Of a stretch of DNA of 64,000 nt, positions 25,763 to 34,130 are shown piece after piece. Origin of the DNA: Streptomyces sp. HPF1205 (GTDB lineage Bacteria > Actinomycetota > Actinomycetes > Streptomycetales > Streptomycetaceae); NCBI RefSeq assembly GCF_020400825.1, contig NZ_JAINVH010000011.1, positions 62,001 to 126,000 of the forward strand, in the 5' to 3' direction. The notes beneath the pieces were generated by a model that was not told the DNA's origin, searched no databases, and saw only the letters and a list, made by a program, of their open reading frames with translations. Each line of letters begins with the position of its first letter. The stretch's first letter is position 1. A program made the position numbers and the translations under genes.

Positions 25763-25791
25763 TTGATGAGACTCGTTCTCATCTATATAAT
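25763..25791 (+). promoter_or_regulatory. Near-consensus promoter with overlapping inverted repeat
   Basis: TTGATG (25763-25768) and TATAAT (25786-25791) are spaced by 17 bp, a near-ideal housekeeping promoter and rare in such GC-rich DNA. An inverted repeat GATGAGA/TCTCATC (25765-25771 and 25777-25783, 5-bp spacer) covers the -35 and spacer and would be a good operator. The ATG at 25799 begins seven nucleotides after the -10 box, so the transcript is probably leaderless. Confidence 0.75.
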
Positions 25792-25798
25792 CTCTCAC

Positions 25799-26704
25799 AT
25801 GCCGACCTTGCCGCATGCCACTGGAGCCCGCCACGCCGAACCAACTCATTCATCACCTGAAGCCGTTACCGTCGATCCCAAACAGCAGCCAAGCAGCAAC
25901 TCCACCAAAGTCATCTCCTACGGTGGCGGCGTCCAGTCAACAGCACTGCTCGTGCTGGCCGCCCGGGGAGAAATCGACTTTCACACCTTCCTATTCGCCA
26001 ACGTAGGGGACGATAGCGAGCATCCCGCTACGCTCGCCTATATCCGCAAAATCGCTTTCCCCTATGCTGTCCGCGCGGGAATCGAGGTGCACGAACTCAA
26101 GCGGCGTCGGCGCGACGGGACTACCGAAACACTTATGCAAAGCCTGAACCGGCCGGACACACGCTCGATCCCCATCCCTGTGCGCATGCCTAACGGAGCT
26201 CCAGGACGGCGGAACTGCACGGCCGACTTCAAGATCAAGGTAATCGGGCGGTGGCTCCGAAACCACGGAGCTACCACCGACCACCCGGCTGTGGTGGGAA
26301 TCGGTATATCGCTCGACGAGATCCATCGTGCTAACCGACGCCGGCGCGAGCCCCACGAGCTCATCGAATACCCCCTACTCGACCTCGGACTCCGAAGAAG
26401 CGATTGCGAGCGCGTCATCACCGACGCCGGCCTGCCGGTGCCGCCGAAGAGTTCCTGCTTCTTCTGTCCCTTCCGCACCGTCGACGCGTGGCGACACCAG
26501 CGCAAGTACGAACCCGAACTTTTCTCCCTTTCGGTGCAACTGGAGGAAACAATCAACAAGCGCCGGGCGACGCTCGGGCGGGACGCCGTATATCTCACTA
26601 GGTACGGCCGTCCACTCGCACAGGCCATCCCTGGTGACGACTTGACAGGTAGCACCATCGACGAGGCGGATGGCTCCTGCGACTCCGGCTGGTGCATGAC
26701 CTGA
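25799..26704 (+). CDS. Phage/island-type PP-loop (PAPS reductase-like) protein
   Basis: The 301-residue protein has a PP-loop SYGGGVQSTALL near residue 40, and two cysteine sites: RRNCTADFKIKVIGRW and SSCFFCPFRTVDAWR. These match a PAPS reductase-like subfamily common in phages and integrative elements, related to DndC/SspD but distinct from sspD here. ATP-dependent sulfur transfer or nucleotide activation is the likely chemistry; the substrate is unknown. The start at 25799 is set by the promoter just upstream, which predicts a leaderless mRNA. The gene follows the tandem-HTH gene and ends before a hairpin. It could supply a second modification, or act in recombination or defence of a former element. 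Confidence 0.75.
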   Translation: MPTLPHATGARHAEPTHSSPEAVTVDPKQQPSSNSTKVISYGGGVQSTALLVLAARGEIDFHTFLFANVGDDSEHPATLAYIRKIAFPYAVRAGIEVHELKRRRRDGTTETLMQSLNRPDTRSIPIPVRMPNGAPGRRNCTADFKIKVIGRWLRNHGATTDHPAVVGIGISLDEIHRANRRRREPHELIEYPLLDLGLRRSDCERVITDAGLPVPPKSSCFFCPFRTVDAWRHQRKYEPELFSLSVQLEETINKRRATLGRDAVYLTRYGRPLAQAIPGDDLTGSTIDEADGSCDSGWCMT

Positions 26705-26723
26705 CCCCCAGTACGGGCCAGGA

Positions 26724-26750
26724 GGGGGCCGAAGGCCGACTTCGGTCCCC
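26724..26750 (+). terminator. Hairpin after the PP-loop gene
   Basis: GGGGGCCGAAG (26724-26734) and CTTCGGTCCCC (26740-26750) pair with one mismatch around a 5-nt loop, 20 bp beyond the stop of the PP-loop gene. It probably ends the rightward transcripts and separates them from the convergent gene at 26808. Confidence 0.65.
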
Positions 26751-26807
26751 TCTGCTTCGCTCCTGCCAGCCGGCGCAGGAACTGACTGACGGGGCGGGTG
26801 ACGCTGG

Positions 26808-27659
26808 TCAGAACTCGGGTTCCCCCGGCTCAAGGTGCAGAACGGCAAGGTACTCGCTGTAGGGCATCTCTTCATCCACCCGCCGCTTGCTACCGGCAGG
26901 CTCAGGGACCCACCGGCCATCGAAGAGGTATTTGTCCTCGTCGAGGACGGCGACACTTCCCTCGTCCACCGCCGCCGCCAGCAGCATCTGGATGCCCAGC
27001 ATCAAAGTCGCCGACGCCTCCCTGGCAGCGCAAATCTCGTCGTGGCCAGCCGGGAAGATCCCCATGTCCGCGTGGTCGGCCGGCTCCGGAACGCCAGCAA
27101 GTCCGTGCACTGCCTGCCGGTGCATCTCGATCGCCCGGGCCACGCCCGACGCCACAGATACATCGGCGCGTTCAGCCTGGGCCCGGTCGTGGGTCGCGAG
27201 GTGTTCGATGACTTCGCGTGCGTGCAGGGGCCATGCCTCGGCCTTTTGAGACAGCTGCCGCTCAGCCTTCTCTATGGCCGCAGCGGGCTGCGAGCCGTCT
27301 GAGCACAGCACCCGGGCGAATCCTTGAAGTGCAGCCCGAACGTAACTGAGCCGCACCAGGTGCAGCTGCCACTCCTGCATCATCTCCGACCAGACGGCGT
27401 CGAAGTCGTCGCCGACCGCGCACATCCCCCCGTCGTCGTACGTCATGTCGAAGCTCACAGAGCGCAACCCCTGGCCAAGCCTCAACCACTTGTAAGCGTT
27501 GTGCCACCCTGCCTGCTCGATCGTTCCTCCGCGGACGAAAGACGCGTGTTCCACCCAGTCAGTGAGCTCACGGATGTGATCCTCTGGGGCGGCCAGTGCA
27601 AGCGTCGGCAACGTGCGGTACGAGGGCAAGCAGGCACCCTCCGCCTGAGTCATCGTCAT
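26808..27659 (-). CDS. Hypothetical protein, helical
   Basis: The 283-residue product starts at the ATG ending at 27659 (MTMTQAEGACL). It is predicted helical throughout with no recognised motif; hydrophobic helices alternate with charged segments and the C-terminus is Glu-rich. No signal peptide or membrane helix is evident. It lies alone between the ssp-linked genes and the Y-family polymerase gene. I cannot assign a function. Confidence 0.6.
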   Translation of the reverse strand: MTMTQAEGACLPSYRTLPTLALAAPEDHIRELTDWVEHASFVRGGTIEQAGWHNAYKWLRLGQGLRSVSFDMTYDDGGMCAVGDDFDAVWSEMMQEWQLHLVRLSYVRAALQGFARVLCSDGSQPAAAIEKAERQLSQKAEAWPLHAREVIEHLATHDRAQAERADVSVASGVARAIEMHRQAVHGLAGVPEPADHADMGIFPAGHDEICAAREASATLMLGIQMLLAAAVDEGSVAVLDEDKYLFDGRWVPEPAGSKRRVDEEMPYSEYLAVLHLEPGEPEF

Positions 27660-27904
27660 GGGCGGGAGCGTCTCACGTCTCACTGACACTGGGAGTTGAT
27701 TGCGCGTCCTGCAGGCAGCCCCCCTTAGGGTGCACCTGCACCTGCTCAGTGGAGCTCTCCACCAGGGGGGTGTCTGGCTTGCGGACGGGCGCCGTGAGGG
27801 AGAAGCTGTGCAATAGCCAGGTAGGCGCAGGGGGGCGCCACCGCAGGCGATGTTCCACTGCCGCAGCAGCGTCGGCCGCCGCCTGTGACGCCGAAGCGGT
27901 GTTG

Positions 27905-28888
27905 TCAGCCGGCCTTCCGCCACGCCAGGGATGCGGGGCGTACCGCACCGGGGCCGAACCTGGCGTTGAGCCGGTCGATCACGGGTTCGGCGCGCAGCCG
28001 GTTCTCTCGTGCCCGGTCCAGGCTGATCTGGCCGCCCGCGGTCCCGGCCGGGGCGAGCCGGTCCGCGGTGAGGGTGGTCCCGCGGATGCGGGCGCGCTGC
28101 AGGTGCAGGGCCTGGAACATTTGGTACGCGCTGGTGCGCAGGTCGTCGGTGTGGGCGGAAGGCTCGGGCAGTTGCCGGGTGCGGGTGATGGTGGAGCCGC
28201 CGGCGAGGGCGACTTCCAGCGTGAGGGCGCCGGCTGTCTGCTGGCGGGTGCGCAGCCGGGCGCCGAGGGCGACCGCGCACTCCAGGAGCGCGGTCCGGAC
28301 CGTTTCGGGGTCGAGGGTGTCCCAGTCGAAGGTGCGGCGTTCACGGGTCGAGGACGGCAGGGCAGTCGGGGTCACGGTGCGCGGGTCGATGCCCCGTGCC
28401 CGGTCCCGGAGCAGACGGCCAGCCCGGCCGCCGAGGATGCGCTGCACGGTCGACTCGGGGGTCGTGGCCAGCAGGCCGACGGTGTGCAGGCCGAACGAGG
28501 TGAGCCGTTCGGCCTGGACGGGGCCGATGCCGTGCAGCATGCCGACCGGCAGCGGGTCGAGGAATGCGCGGACGTGTTCGTGGGTGGCGGGGACGAGGGT
28601 CACCGGCAGAGGCCCCTTGGAGGCCATCGCGGCGATGGTCCAGTTCGGGCCGGCGCCGACCCGTACGTCGATACCGAGGTGGGCCAGCGCGCGGACCCGG
28701 ATGCGCTGGGCGAGGTCGTAGGGGCTTGCATCCCAGTAGCGCAGGGCGCCGGCGACATCGACCAGGGCGGCCGAGGGCGGCAGGACCTGCAGCGTCGGCG
28801 AGATCTCGCAGATCAGGGCGAGCAGCGCCCGGTAGTCCGGTTCGCTGGTGCCGGGGCGGCACCGTACGTGCAGCACGTGCGAGCCCAT
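27905..28888 (-). CDS. ImuB-like Y-family polymerase homologue
   Basis: Starting at the ATG ending at 28888 after a GGGAGG ribosome site, the 327-residue protein keeps the Y-family layout, including a helix-hairpin-helix (MLHGIGPVQAERLTSFGLHTVGLLA) and a little-finger-like C-terminus. The N-terminal catalytic acids of Pol IV are not in place: the SIDE motif is replaced (PSAALVDVAG), so it is probably non-catalytic, like ImuB. ImuB proteins partner a DnaE2-type polymerase in mutagenic repair. It diverges from Ku with a LexA-like site between them, suggesting DNA-damage control. No DnaE2 or ImuA is in the window. Confidence 0.78.
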   Translation of the reverse strand: MGSHVLHVRCRPGTSEPDYRALLALICEISPTLQVLPPSAALVDVAGALRYWDASPYDLAQRIRVRALAHLGIDVRVGAGPNWTIAAMASKGPLPVTLVPATHEHVRAFLDPLPVGMLHGIGPVQAERLTSFGLHTVGLLATTPESTVQRILGGRAGRLLRDRARGIDPRTVTPTALPSSTRERRTFDWDTLDPETVRTALLECAVALGARLRTRQQTAGALTLEVALAGGSTITRTRQLPEPSAHTDDLRTSAYQMFQALHLQRARIRGTTLTADRLAPAGTAGGQISLDRARENRLRAEPVIDRLNARFGPGAVRPASLAWRKAG

Positions 28889-28947
28889 GGCCGCCTCCCG
28901 CCCGGTTGCCGTCACGCAGACCACCTCCCTGCTCCACCTCACTCTAC

Positions 28948-28964
28948 TCGAACAGAATTCGAAC
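28948..28964. promoter_or_regulatory. LexA-like half-site repeat between polymerase and Ku genes
   Basis: TCGAACAGAATTCGAAC (28948-28964) contains TCGAAC and ATTCGA arms resembling the actinobacterial SOS box but with a 3-bp rather than 4-bp spacer and one mismatch. It lies 60 bp upstream of the ImuB-like start and 116 bp from the Ku start. It could be a weak LexA site. Confidence 0.4.
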
Positions 28965-29079
28965 ACACAGGGTGGCACCCCCGAGATGAAGGGCGCGGCG
29001 GTAGGGACTCGGTGCAGAAGCGGAACCGGATCTAGGCTGGCTCACACGGGGGCGAACCGTGCTGAAACGGGGTGAGACC

Positions 29080-30012
29080 ATGCCGCGCATCTGGTCGGGG
29101 AACCTGACGTTCTCACTGGTCAGTATCGGTGTCACGGTGGAGCCCGCGACGTCCAGCCACAAGATCGGCTTCCGTCAGGTCCACCTGAAGGACATGGGAC
29201 GGGTGCGGAACCGGAAGGTCTGTGAGCTGGACGAGCAGCCCCTGGAGCTGGAGGACATCGGGCGTGCCTACGAGGCGCCGGACGGGCACCTGGTGGAGAT
29301 CACCGACGACGAACTCGACGCCATGCCGCTGCCCACCCTGAAAACGATCGAGGTCAATGGCTTCGTGGACCTGGCCGGCGTGCCGCCCGAGCAGCTCGGC
29401 CAGCCCTACTTCCTCGCGCCGTCCTCGCCGGCGAACAACAAGCCGTACGCGCTGATGCGCGACGCCCTGGCCCGCTCCGGCAAGGCCGCCGTCGGCAAAC
29501 TGGCGATGCGCGGCAGCGAACGCCTGGCGCTGGTCCACGCCCGCGAGAAGGTCATGGTCCTGCAGATGCTCCACTGGCCCGACGAAATCCGCCGGCCGGC
29601 CGGTGCGGCACCCCGCCGCGATGTTGAACTTTCCAAGGACGAGATGGACGGAGCGCTGGCCCTGATCGACGCCATGAGCGGCATCCGCATCGAGGACTTC
29701 CACGACGAGTACGCCACGGCCATGGAAGAAGTGATCGAGGCGAAGATCGAAGGCGCCGAACCCCCCAAGGCACCCCCAGCTGCTGCGGGCACCGGCGGCA
29801 CCGTCGACCTCATGGCCGCCCTTCGTGCCAGCCTTGACCAGGCCCGCACGACCTCCGCGAACACCGGTACCGGGAAGGACGCCGGTGTCACCCACCTGCG
29901 CGACCGGCAACCCCGCAAGGCCACCACCGCGAAAAAGCCAGCCCGGAAGAAGACCACGCCCAAGAAGACGACTACGAAGAAGAGCGCCGGCCGCGGCACC
30001 CACGCTGGCTGA
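29080..30012 (+). CDS. ku: Non-homologous end-joining protein Ku
   Basis: The 310-residue protein begins MPRIWSGNLTFSLVSIGV, the hallmark Ku start, and continues with FRQVHLKDMGRVRNRKVCELDEQPLE and YFLAPSSPANNKPYALMRDAL. The Ku core ends near residue 230; a Lys/Thr-rich tail (AKKPARKKTTPKKTTTKK) follows, as in many actinobacterial Ku proteins, where it binds DNA and recruits LigD. Ku homodimers hold broken DNA ends for joining. The ATG after GGGGTGAG is preferred over an upstream GTG. It diverges from the ImuB-like gene; no ligD is present in the window. As Streptomyces often have several Ku genes, this may be an accessory copy. Confidence 0.92.
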   Translation: MPRIWSGNLTFSLVSIGVTVEPATSSHKIGFRQVHLKDMGRVRNRKVCELDEQPLELEDIGRAYEAPDGHLVEITDDELDAMPLPTLKTIEVNGFVDLAGVPPEQLGQPYFLAPSSPANNKPYALMRDALARSGKAAVGKLAMRGSERLALVHAREKVMVLQMLHWPDEIRRPAGAAPRRDVELSKDEMDGALALIDAMSGIRIEDFHDEYATAMEEVIEAKIEGAEPPKAPPAAAGTGGTVDLMAALRASLDQARTTSANTGTGKDAGVTHLRDRQPRKATTAKKPARKKTTPKKTTTKKSAGRGTHAG

Positions 30013-30061
30013 CCCAACAGACCACGCGGTTGTTCGACCCCTAGCACGCCCCGGAGGGGGC

Positions 30062-30082
30062 CTGCCCGCCCGCGGCGGGCAG
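30062..30082. terminator. Bidirectional hairpin between convergent Ku and 724-residue genes
   Basis: CTGCCCGCC (30062-30070) and GGCGGGCAG (30074-30082) form a perfect 9-bp stem with a 3-nt loop, lying in the 77-bp gap between two converging stops. Confidence 0.7.
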
Positions 30083-30089
30083 CGGCATC

Positions 30090-32264
30090 TCAGCCTCCGG
30101 CCTGGCCGTACGCTCCGCGTTCGGGGCGGCCGGTGCAGTCGAGGGGCGGTTGGGGAAGTGGCCAGTACGTTGTGTCGCGTTTCCCTGCGACGGCATCCAG
30201 CAAGACGTCCTCGGACAGTTGCAGGGCCGGGGCGCACCGGATGATCTGGGAGGGGGAGGCTTCGGCGCCGTCCAGCCAGGAGGCCACCAGCCCTTCGGGC
30301 AGGACCGCCAGATCGGCCAGCTCCGCGGTGGTCAGCGCGAGCTCGTTCATCCGGTGGCGCAGCAACCCGGCAGCAGTCATGTCGCGGGCCAGGTCCCGCA
30401 GGCGCTCGGTGAGGGTGTCGGGCAGTGCAGGGTGCAGGGGTTCTGGGGCGGGCTCGTCGGGGCCGCGCAGCATGTCCCAGGGGCCGCGGTCCCAGTTGTT
30501 GAGGGCGTAGTTGGCGCAGTCCCTGAGCAGTTCGGTGGCCCACCGGCGGGCGTCGCCGTCGCTGCGGTCGGCGCTCAGCCGCCAGGTGCGGTCCAGTCCC
30601 CGCAGGCAGAAGTCGTCGTCGACGATCAGCAGGCCGGCCTGCACCGCAGAAGCGCGGGGGTTGAGGGGCCAGATCCGGAAGGGCACCACCTGCGGCAGGG
30701 AGAAGAACAGGGTCAGCAGCCGGTCCAGGCTGGTGGCCATGGCGATGGCCGTCGGCTCGTCGAAGAACCGCCGCTGCGCCAGGCCGACGAAGGTTTCGAA
30801 TTCCTCGCGCAGGCCCTCGGGCAGCACCGCGGCGGGCCCGGCGGCCGGCAGGGGCTGGTCGCGCAGGGCGGAGGTGCTGTCGAAGAACGCCTGCGGGTCG
30901 GCGGTGGCCAGGCGCTCGCGCAGCCCGGGATCCAGGCGGCGGACGGGGCGGGGGCGGACGTTGCCGAAGGGGGTGAACCAGGAGCGCGGGCGCAGGTCGC
31001 CGGTCCCGAGCTGGCGGCTGGCGGGATGGTCGGGGTCGGTGGCCACGTGCTGCAGGCGCTCGTCGTAGTGCATGAGGACGTCCTCGTCCTGCAGAAAGCA
31101 CTCGCGCCACAGGTCCAGCGTGCGGTGGCGGGCGCTGAACTCACTTCCCGGCGGCAGCCCCACCTGGCGCGCGTACTCCTTGTCGTCATCCAGGTAGTCC
31201 AGGAGGACTTCGGCCTCGCGCAGGATCAGGTGGAAGGCCAGCTCCTCCGCGGTGCACGTCGGGATCGGTGCCCGCCGCCCGCGCAGGTCACCGGCGAGGT
31301 TCTCCACCGCCTGCACCATCGCCAGCCGCCACGCGGCCGACTGCCCGTCGCACAAGGCGGGAAGATCGAGCAGGAAGCTGTCCTCACTCCAGTCGTTGTC
31401 TTCGTCTTCCTCATCGTCGGGGCGTTCGACGACGCGGTCACCGAACTGGAACAGGTCGTACCAGCCGCTGTCGGCCACGTGGTCGGCAGCAACGGCGAGC
31501 AGGTCCGCCGCCTGGGGAGTCAGGATCGCAGCCAGTGCCCCGGACGGGTACTGGTCGTCGTCGTTGAGGTGACCGCGGCCGTCGCGGTCCCCACGATCGG
31601 CTGCCGGGCCCTGGTTCAGGTGCAGGAGTTCCTCGGCCCGCTCCGGCCCGGGCAAGGCAGACGCCAGGGCCACGGAGTCGGGATGGCCGCGCTGCGGGTC
31701 GCGGGGAACGGTGATGCCGTACGGCGAGAACCAGTACCGCGGACGCGACCAGCCGCCCCCGGAATCCGCCCCGTCCTCCTCCGCGTCCCGGCCACCGTCC
31801 TCGGTGTCCTGGGCCTCGGGAATGGTGGTCTCCGCGCTGTCGATCACGAACATGAACGGCTGCTCGTCGAAGTCCGGGGGGTAGTAGTCGTCAGCGTCAC
31901 CGTCTGGGACTGCGACTCCCCACGCGCGCAGCTCCGCGTCGGTGGCCGCGCAGATCCTCGGGGCGTGCTCCAGCATCACCTGCAGCGCCCAGGACTCGGC
32001 AGTGCATCGGGCTAGGGGCGCACGGCCTGCCGCCAGGTCTTCGGCGAGGTCCCAGAACGCCCGTGCCGCCCGCCGGCGGAACTCGGCGCCCTGGCCGTCG
32101 CAGGCCGGCGGCATTAGGGCCAGTACCGTTCCGCGGGCATCGTCGCCGCCGCGGACCAGCGGCCGGTCCCCCCACCGTTCGGTATCCCGGTAGGCCACAA
32201 GCGCCAGCGCCCGTCCGGCGACCATCGTCAGTCCGGCCGCGAACGGGTCGGTCTGCTTGTCCAC
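30090..32264 (-). CDS. Large hypothetical protein with internal duplication
   Basis: From the GTG ending at 32264 (VDKQTDPFAAG) this is a 724-residue protein. Two copies of a helical block are visible: one with ACDGQGAEFRRRAARAFWDLAEDL...RAPLARCTAE and one with LCDGQSAAWRLAMVQAVENLAGDL...RAPIPTCTAE, each followed after a spacer by a FSPYGI/FTPFGN strand with Pro and Arg. The C-terminus (LALTTAELADLAVLPEGLVASWLDG) resembles a helix-turn-helix. Acidic linkers (DEEDEDNDWSEDSF) separate the parts. I do not recognise the family. It is a single leftward gene with no catalytic motif seen; a fusion or duplicated sensor is possible. The exact start is uncertain. Confidence 0.65.
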   Translation of the reverse strand: MDKQTDPFAAGLTMVAGRALALVAYRDTERWGDRPLVRGGDDARGTVLALMPPACDGQGAEFRRRAARAFWDLAEDLAAGRAPLARCTAESWALQVMLEHAPRICAATDAELRAWGVAVPDGDADDYYPPDFDEQPFMFVIDSAETTIPEAQDTEDGGRDAEEDGADSGGGWSRPRYWFSPYGITVPRDPQRGHPDSVALASALPGPERAEELLHLNQGPAADRGDRDGRGHLNDDDQYPSGALAAILTPQAADLLAVAADHVADSGWYDLFQFGDRVVERPDDEEDEDNDWSEDSFLLDLPALCDGQSAAWRLAMVQAVENLAGDLRGRRAPIPTCTAEELAFHLILREAEVLLDYLDDDKEYARQVGLPPGSEFSARHRTLDLWRECFLQDEDVLMHYDERLQHVATDPDHPASRQLGTGDLRPRSWFTPFGNVRPRPVRRLDPGLRERLATADPQAFFDSTSALRDQPLPAAGPAAVLPEGLREEFETFVGLAQRRFFDEPTAIAMATSLDRLLTLFFSLPQVVPFRIWPLNPRASAVQAGLLIVDDDFCLRGLDRTWRLSADRSDGDARRWATELLRDCANYALNNWDRGPWDMLRGPDEPAPEPLHPALPDTLTERLRDLARDMTAAGLLRHRMNELALTTAELADLAVLPEGLVASWLDGAEASPSQIIRCAPALQLSEDVLLDAVAGKRDTTYWPLPQPPLDCTGRPERGAYGQAGG

Positions 32265-32768
32265 CGTCGAGCCCCGATCACCAGCTGCTGATGCCCACGG
32301 CAGGAGTCTTGCGCACCGAGCACGGGCGGCGCACATTCCCAGGTCACCCGCCCTCCACAACCTCACTGACGGTGACCGACCGAACAGCGGCCTCCGGCGT
32401 CCGACTACCGCGGCGCGCCCGGCTGCCGGCTGCCGCTGTCGGCCCGAGCGAGCGCTCCGGCGATCTCGCGCAGTTCATCGGCCTCGGCACGCCTCAAGGC
32501 CCAGGGCACGGCATGTGACCTGCAGTAGCACGGAAACTACCGTCAGGCAAAACGTGTTTTCTCAGCATCATGGAATACACACCGCCACCCCCTGCCCGCT
32601 CCGACGAAAGGACCCGCCACCAGCCCTTCGCATCACACTGCCCGCAAAGCCGAGCACACGCAGCAGGTGACGGCCGCGGGCAGGCGCACGCCCCACGCCC
32701 GGCTGGCCGTCGCCCCACGGGCCTCGACCGACAGGCAGGAGCCGCTCCGGCTCCCCCGCAGCGCTGAA
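32265..32768. other. 500-bp gap without a convincing gene
   Basis: Between the 724-residue gene and the NucS-like gene there are short open frames on both strands but none with a ribosome site and coding character. A short leftward run near 32400-32510 looks like a fragment. Nothing more can be said. Confidence 0.4.
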
Positions 32769-33695
32769 CTACGCCGCGGCGTAGCTCAGGCGCAGCAGGT
32801 CGGCGGCGCGCTCCAGGTCCTTCTCGGTGCGCAGGCGGACCTCCAGGTCCCCGGTGCCGTGATGCCCGAGACCGGTCACGTCCCGGGTGAAGCCGGGAAC
32901 GAGATCGACCTCCTTGGGGTCGGCCCGCAGGTAGAGCAGCACCTCGCTGCGCCGGTCCCGGCCGACGCAGGCGATGTTCCGCAGCCGCCGGTAGGCCCGG
33001 TACTGCTTGCGCTCGATCCGCCGCACGTCCTCCCCCAGCGACATCAGCACATCGTCCAGGGCGTCCCGCAGCTCGCCGATGACACCGTCGGCCGGCTGCG
33101 CCGTCGGCGTGCGCCGGGCACTGCCAGAGCCTGCTCCCCGGCTGTGGTCGCCTGCCGCGGCGGTGACGACCGGCTCAAGGCCGAGCAGTCCGGTGCCGAA
33201 GAGGCGGTAGCGGACCAGGTCGATGCACCGGCGGATCTCGCGGACCGCGTACCGGTCGTAGCGGCTGAAGTCCTCCGCCACGCAGATCAGCCTCGGCGCG
33301 CTCCACAGCACCTGGGACGCGGCCGGAAGCCCGAGCCGGTCGCGGACCAGGGCCTCGAACTCCGCCCGGTGATCGGACAGCCACGCCAGATAGAACAACC
33401 CCTGGGTGATCACTCCGGCATCCCGCCCGCGCTTGTACTCCACCACCACCGGAGCACCGTTCTCATCGATCCCCAGCGAATCGATCCGCCCGCCGTGCAC
33501 CGGCCCCGTGCTGTACTCGCTTGCCAGGAAGCGCACCCCCAGCAGCGCCTCCATGTTCGCCTCGACCAGCCTCTGCAGATCCCGCTCGTACTCCAACGCG
33601 CGCGGCGCGATCTCCGTCGCACCCCCGTCACCCAGCGTGAACAACCTCAAATGCGCCCCCCCGTGCTCCCTCACACCCCGCGGCCGACGAGACAA
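32769..33695 (-). CDS. NucS-like/DUF5655 domain protein
   Basis: The N-terminal half has an endonuclease-like core of the PD-(D/E)XK type: GRIDSLGIDENGAPVVVEYKRGRDAGV gives Asp, then Glu-x-Lys, as in NucS/DUF91 proteins. The C-terminal half (RNIACVGRDRRSEVLLYLRADPKEVDL, then FTRDVTGLGHHGTGDLEVRLRTEKDL) matches DUF5655. Together they form a known two-domain architecture of uncharacterised predicted DNA-interacting proteins. The frame opens at 33695, but a TTG at 33650 after GGGGGG (LRLFTLG) is a likely real start. It is alone on its strand between two larger systems. A restriction or repair role is plausible. Confidence 0.78.
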   Translation of the reverse strand: MSRRPRGVREHGGAHLRLFTLGDGGATEIAPRALEYERDLQRLVEANMEALLGVRFLASEYSTGPVHGGRIDSLGIDENGAPVVVEYKRGRDAGVITQGLFYLAWLSDHRAEFEALVRDRLGLPAASQVLWSAPRLICVAEDFSRYDRYAVREIRRCIDLVRYRLFGTGLLGLEPVVTAAAGDHSRGAGSGSARRTPTAQPADGVIGELRDALDDVLMSLGEDVRRIERKQYRAYRRLRNIACVGRDRRSEVLLYLRADPKEVDLVPGFTRDVTGLGHHGTGDLEVRLRTEKDLERAADLLRLSYAAA

Positions 33696-34130
33696 GAACG
33701 CCAGACAGGGGCATGATTGTTTCCAGGCGCGGCAGCGACAGACGGCCCTGATGAGGCATCAGGTGCGACGTCGGAGCGAGTGACGTATTTGTGACGCAGG
33801 AGACCCGACGAACCATCAGGTAACGCCCCGACCTGCGGAAACACAAGCTTTGGCCACGGCCTCCGGAGCCGTGTGCGCAAGTGCGAAGCCTGCCGGGGGC
33901 ACTCCGGAGTCATGGCTCTGACCAGCCCGACTGCCGGTCAGAGCCCGTCTCACACCTGCCTAATGCACATGGCCTTTTGACCGTTGCCCTTTCCGGCCCA
34001 GCAGGGCCTCCAAGATGTGAGGCCAACCGCCACTGCCCTGCCTTTGTAAGGTCAGCGACCTGCCGACGCAGCGGAAAGGTGGCACGGCTTGCAATCTGGA
34101 CCGGTCGGACGGGGTGAGGTCCGGCTGCGC
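33696..34130. other. 435-bp gap with a short hairpin
   Basis: No gene is seen. CCTGATG (33747-33753) and CATCAGG (33757-33763) form a perfect 7-bp hairpin with a 3-nt loop, 52 bp upstream of the NucS-like open frame, which could be an operator or leader element. The rest holds no features I can support. Confidence 0.4.

Noticed and set aside
30150-32015. Rightward 621-codon frame opposite the 724-residue gene
   Set aside because: The frame is a low-complexity shadow; the leftward reading has internal repeats and better amino-acid make-up.
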